Source: Alphaproteobacteria bacterium
Lineage (GTDB): Bacteria; Pseudomonadota; Alphaproteobacteria; Paracaedibacterales; CAITNM01
Assembly: GCA_947499175.1 (NCBI GenBank)
Contig: CANMNU010000065.1
Location: 1-7,406, forward strand
Length of the DNA stretch: 7,406 nucleotides
Direction of reading: 5' to 3'
A program made the translations under genes and the position numbers. The notes beneath the pieces are model-generated. The model did not search any database, was not told where the DNA came from, and saw only the letters and a list, made by a program, of their open reading frames with translations. Every line of letters begins with the position of its first letter. Positions within the stretch are counted from its first letter, which is position 1. Below, piece after piece: positions 6,454 to 7,406 of this stretch.

Positions 6454-7035
6454 ATGCGACGCAAAAGTAAGCGTGCGTTCCGTTATTTTTTTCCAGTAGC
6501 ATTGCTTCTGGTTTGCATAATTTTATTTAAAAATGGACCATCGAAAGATTATGCTAAAAACACCAATCAAAAATCATCTGAATCTGAAATAGAAGCACAT
6601 GTTGATACTAGTGCTAAAATTCTTAAAATGATTTCCCATAACCCAGAAACTAAATCAAAAATGCAAATTAATGCGCAAACAGCTGTGCAAATGGAAGAAA
6701 ATATAGTGCTCTTGCATAATCCTTGTGGTTTATTTGAAAATGCTAAGGGGCAGTCCTCATTAACCTCTAGTGAAGCAAAGTACTTGGAAAATTGCCGTGA
6801 AGTACATTTTTTTGAAAATGTTAATTTCTCACATCCTTCAGGGTTAACCGCAACAACAAGTCATGCGACTGTAAACACAAAAACTCAAGATATTATTGGT
6901 GATCAAGGCGTTAAAGCTTGCCACAACGAGAGCACAATTACTGCAAACTCTTATGAAATTCAAAAATCAGGTAATTTGATAAATTTTAAAGGTAATGTTA
7001 GCTTGAATGTAGATCAGAAAAATACAAAAAGATAG
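6454..7035 (+). CDS. lptC: LPS export periplasmic bridge protein LptC
   Basis: A 193-residue protein with a basic N-terminus (RRKSKRAFR), one uncleaved membrane anchor at about 11-26, a short linker, and a periplasmic domain rich in alternating beta-strand repeats. In the Lpt system LptC joins the LptB2FG transporter and passes lipopolysaccharide to LptA. The pattern from about residue 55 on fits the LptC/OstA-like beta-jellyroll: a first strand set with MQINAQTAVQMEENIVLL, then SSEAKYLENCREVHFFENVNFSHPSGLTATTSHATVN, then IIGDQGV, ending in an INFKGNVSLNV strand. The length is typical (about 190). GAGG (6446-6449), 4 nt before ATG, supports the start. Normally lptA and lptB follow; here the next item, 8 nt after the stop, is an oppositely oriented tRNA fragment, so the gene stands apart from its usual operon. 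A stand-alone LptA-like protein is less likely because of the uncleaved anchor. Confidence 0.8.
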   Translation: MRRKSKRAFRYFFPVALLLVCIILFKNGPSKDYAKNTNQKSSESEIEAHVDTSAKILKMISHNPETKSKMQINAQTAVQMEENIVLLHNPCGLFENAKGQSSLTSSEAKYLENCREVHFFENVNFSHPSGLTATTSHATVNTKTQDIIGDQGVKACHNESTITANSYEIQKSGNLINFKGNVSLNVDQKNTKR

Positions 7036-7043
7036 CCAGAAAT

Positions 7044-7090
7044 TGGTTGCGGAGGCTGGATTTGAACCAACGACCTTCAGGTTATGAGCC
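7044..7090 (-). pseudogene. 3' part of tRNA-fMet (CAT), attachment-site remnant
   Basis: Read on the minus strand, the segment gives GG-CTCATAA-CCTGA (anticodon loop with CAT at 7086-7084), variable loop AGGTC, T arm GTTGG-TTCAAAT-CCAGC, acceptor strand CTCCGCA, discriminator A and CCA at 7046-7044. It closely resembles the 3' part of bacterial initiator tRNA-fMet as I recall it, more than elongator Met. At 7091 the match ends: the bases that should pair with T41 and G42 are C and G, and no D arm or 5' acceptor strand follows. A tRNA truncated this way next to an integrase is the usual product of integration into the tRNA 3' end. The intact gene should be at the element's other end. Confidence 0.85.
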
Positions 7091-7132
7091 GCTGTGAAAA
7101 AGCCATTTATAGCTTAATGTTATTTGACAAAG

Positions 7133-7212
7133 ATATACCGAATTTCACCTCTAAAGTATACCCGGATAAGAGTATTGTAAGATAAAACACTAATGTGAAA
7201 TGTACCGGCAAT
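7133..7212 (+). repeat. Three degenerate TATACC-type repeats, possible integrase arm sites
   Basis: Related short words occur in direct orientation between the tRNA remnant and the integrase: ATATACCGAAT (from 7133), GTATACCCGGATAA (from 7156) and ATGTACCGGCAAT (from 7200). Their shared core is about TRTACC(C)GR. Tyrosine integrases commonly bind such arm-type repeats next to the attachment core. With only three degenerate copies, chance is a real alternative. TTGACA at 7124-7129 is a perfect -35-like box in the same stretch but lacks a -10 at normal spacing. Confidence 0.25.
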
Positions 7213-7239
7213 ACGCATTTGTATGAATGGAAAGATGTG

Positions 7240-7406
7240 ATGAAACAACAAGATAAAAATTTTGGATGCCCTTCAAGTTCCAGAAACAGGAAAACGCCTT
7301 TACTTTTATAACACTAAGGTTAGAGGACTAGAATTGATGATAACAGAGCAAGGCAGTAAATCCTTTAAGGGTTTACCGCAAATGTAATGGTAAGCCTGTC
7401 AGAGTC
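7240..7406 (+). pseudogene. P4-type tyrosine integrase, N-terminal part, frameshifted
   Basis: The N-terminal arm-binding domain (DUF4102 type) of a tyrosine recombinase that would integrate and excise the element. The start is ATG 7240 with GGAAAG (7229-7234) as ribosome-binding site. The frame then needs two corrections. Dropping one A from the A5 run at 7255-7259 joins MKQQDK to ILDALQVPETGKRLYFYNTK (frame through 7369). Dropping one G from GGG at 7369-7371 joins ...SKSFK to VYRKCNGKPVRV, which is open to the window edge. The joined reading fits the family pattern 'PETGKR-Y--NTKV-G--L-I---GSKSF-VYRK-NGKPVRV'. Without correction, translation from 7240 stops at a TAA after 23 codons. The catalytic domain (R-H-R-Y) lies outside the window. 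Decay is likely, but homopolymer sequencing error is an alternative. Confidence 0.8.

Larger units (their letters stand above)
7044..7406. mobile_element. One end of a tRNA-integrated genomic island or prophage
   Basis: The left boundary is the tRNA-fMet 3' remnant, whose CCA side faces lptC and whose broken side faces the integrase. The chromosome is therefore to the left and the element to the right. The integrase reads away from the junction into the element, which continues beyond the window. The size, cargo and mobility of the element cannot be seen; the frameshifted integrase argues for an immobile, decaying element. Confidence 0.75.

Noticed and set aside
7079..7091. Possibility that the tRNA-fMet is complete with an aberrant 5' half
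   Set aside because: No D arm or 5' acceptor strand (expected about TGCGGAG or CGCGGAG) appears in the following 80 nt on the minus strand.
1..7406. CRISPR array, retron, toxin-antitoxin pair or defence system
   Set aside because: No regular spaced repeats, reverse transcriptase, nuclease motif or small paired genes were seen; any such cargo would be in the element beyond the right edge.

Overview
The window looks like a piece of an AT-rich alphaproteobacterial chromosome, probably from a host-associated or intracellular lineage (Holosporales- or Rickettsiales-like). This placement is an inference. It rests on base composition, the Gram-negative envelope genes (a beta-barrel protein, LptC, polyprenyl diphosphate synthase), an alphaproteobacterial-looking COG4123 methyltransferase, and abundant secreted lysine/glutamate-rich proteins. 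No species can be named from the sequence.

Layout, left to right. (1) Positions 1-3295 form an accessory-looking block of three proteins with Sec signal peptides. They are a large, partial, unrecognised protein on the minus strand, a divergently transcribed outer-membrane beta-barrel protein, and a cysteine-free, charged helical protein. A 13-bp perfect inverted repeat lies in the leader between the last two. (2) A perfect 10-bp hairpin at 3309-3334 separates this block from a convergent housekeeping segment. There, ispB (long-chain polyprenyl diphosphate synthase, minus strand) is divergent from a two-gene plus-strand operon. The operon holds a TrmN6-like tRNA methyltransferase followed, 5 nt later, by a WecA/MraY-type glycosyltransferase. 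IspB makes long polyprenyl diphosphates, usually for quinone side chains, while the glycosyltransferase would load a sugar phosphate onto undecaprenyl phosphate. (3) A tRNA-Leu(CAA) with its own promoter and candidate terminator is followed by lptC, the inner-membrane-anchored bridge of LPS export.

(4) The right end (7044-7406) is the boundary of an integrated element. Eight bases after the lptC stop lies the 3' part only, from anticodon stem to CCA, of a minus-strand tRNA that resembles initiator tRNA-fMet. Homology stops abruptly at 7090. About 150 nt further on begins an N-terminal integrase reading frame of the P4/DUF4102 type, carrying two apparent single-base frameshifts and running off the window. 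This is the signature of site-specific integration into a tRNA gene, with decay of the integrase. The intact tRNA and the far end of the element should lie to the right of the window.

The strongest leads are the tRNA-fMet attachment remnant with its broken integrase, the separation of lptC from lptA/lptB, and the secreted-protein block with its structured leader. No clearly new biological system can be claimed from this window alone.
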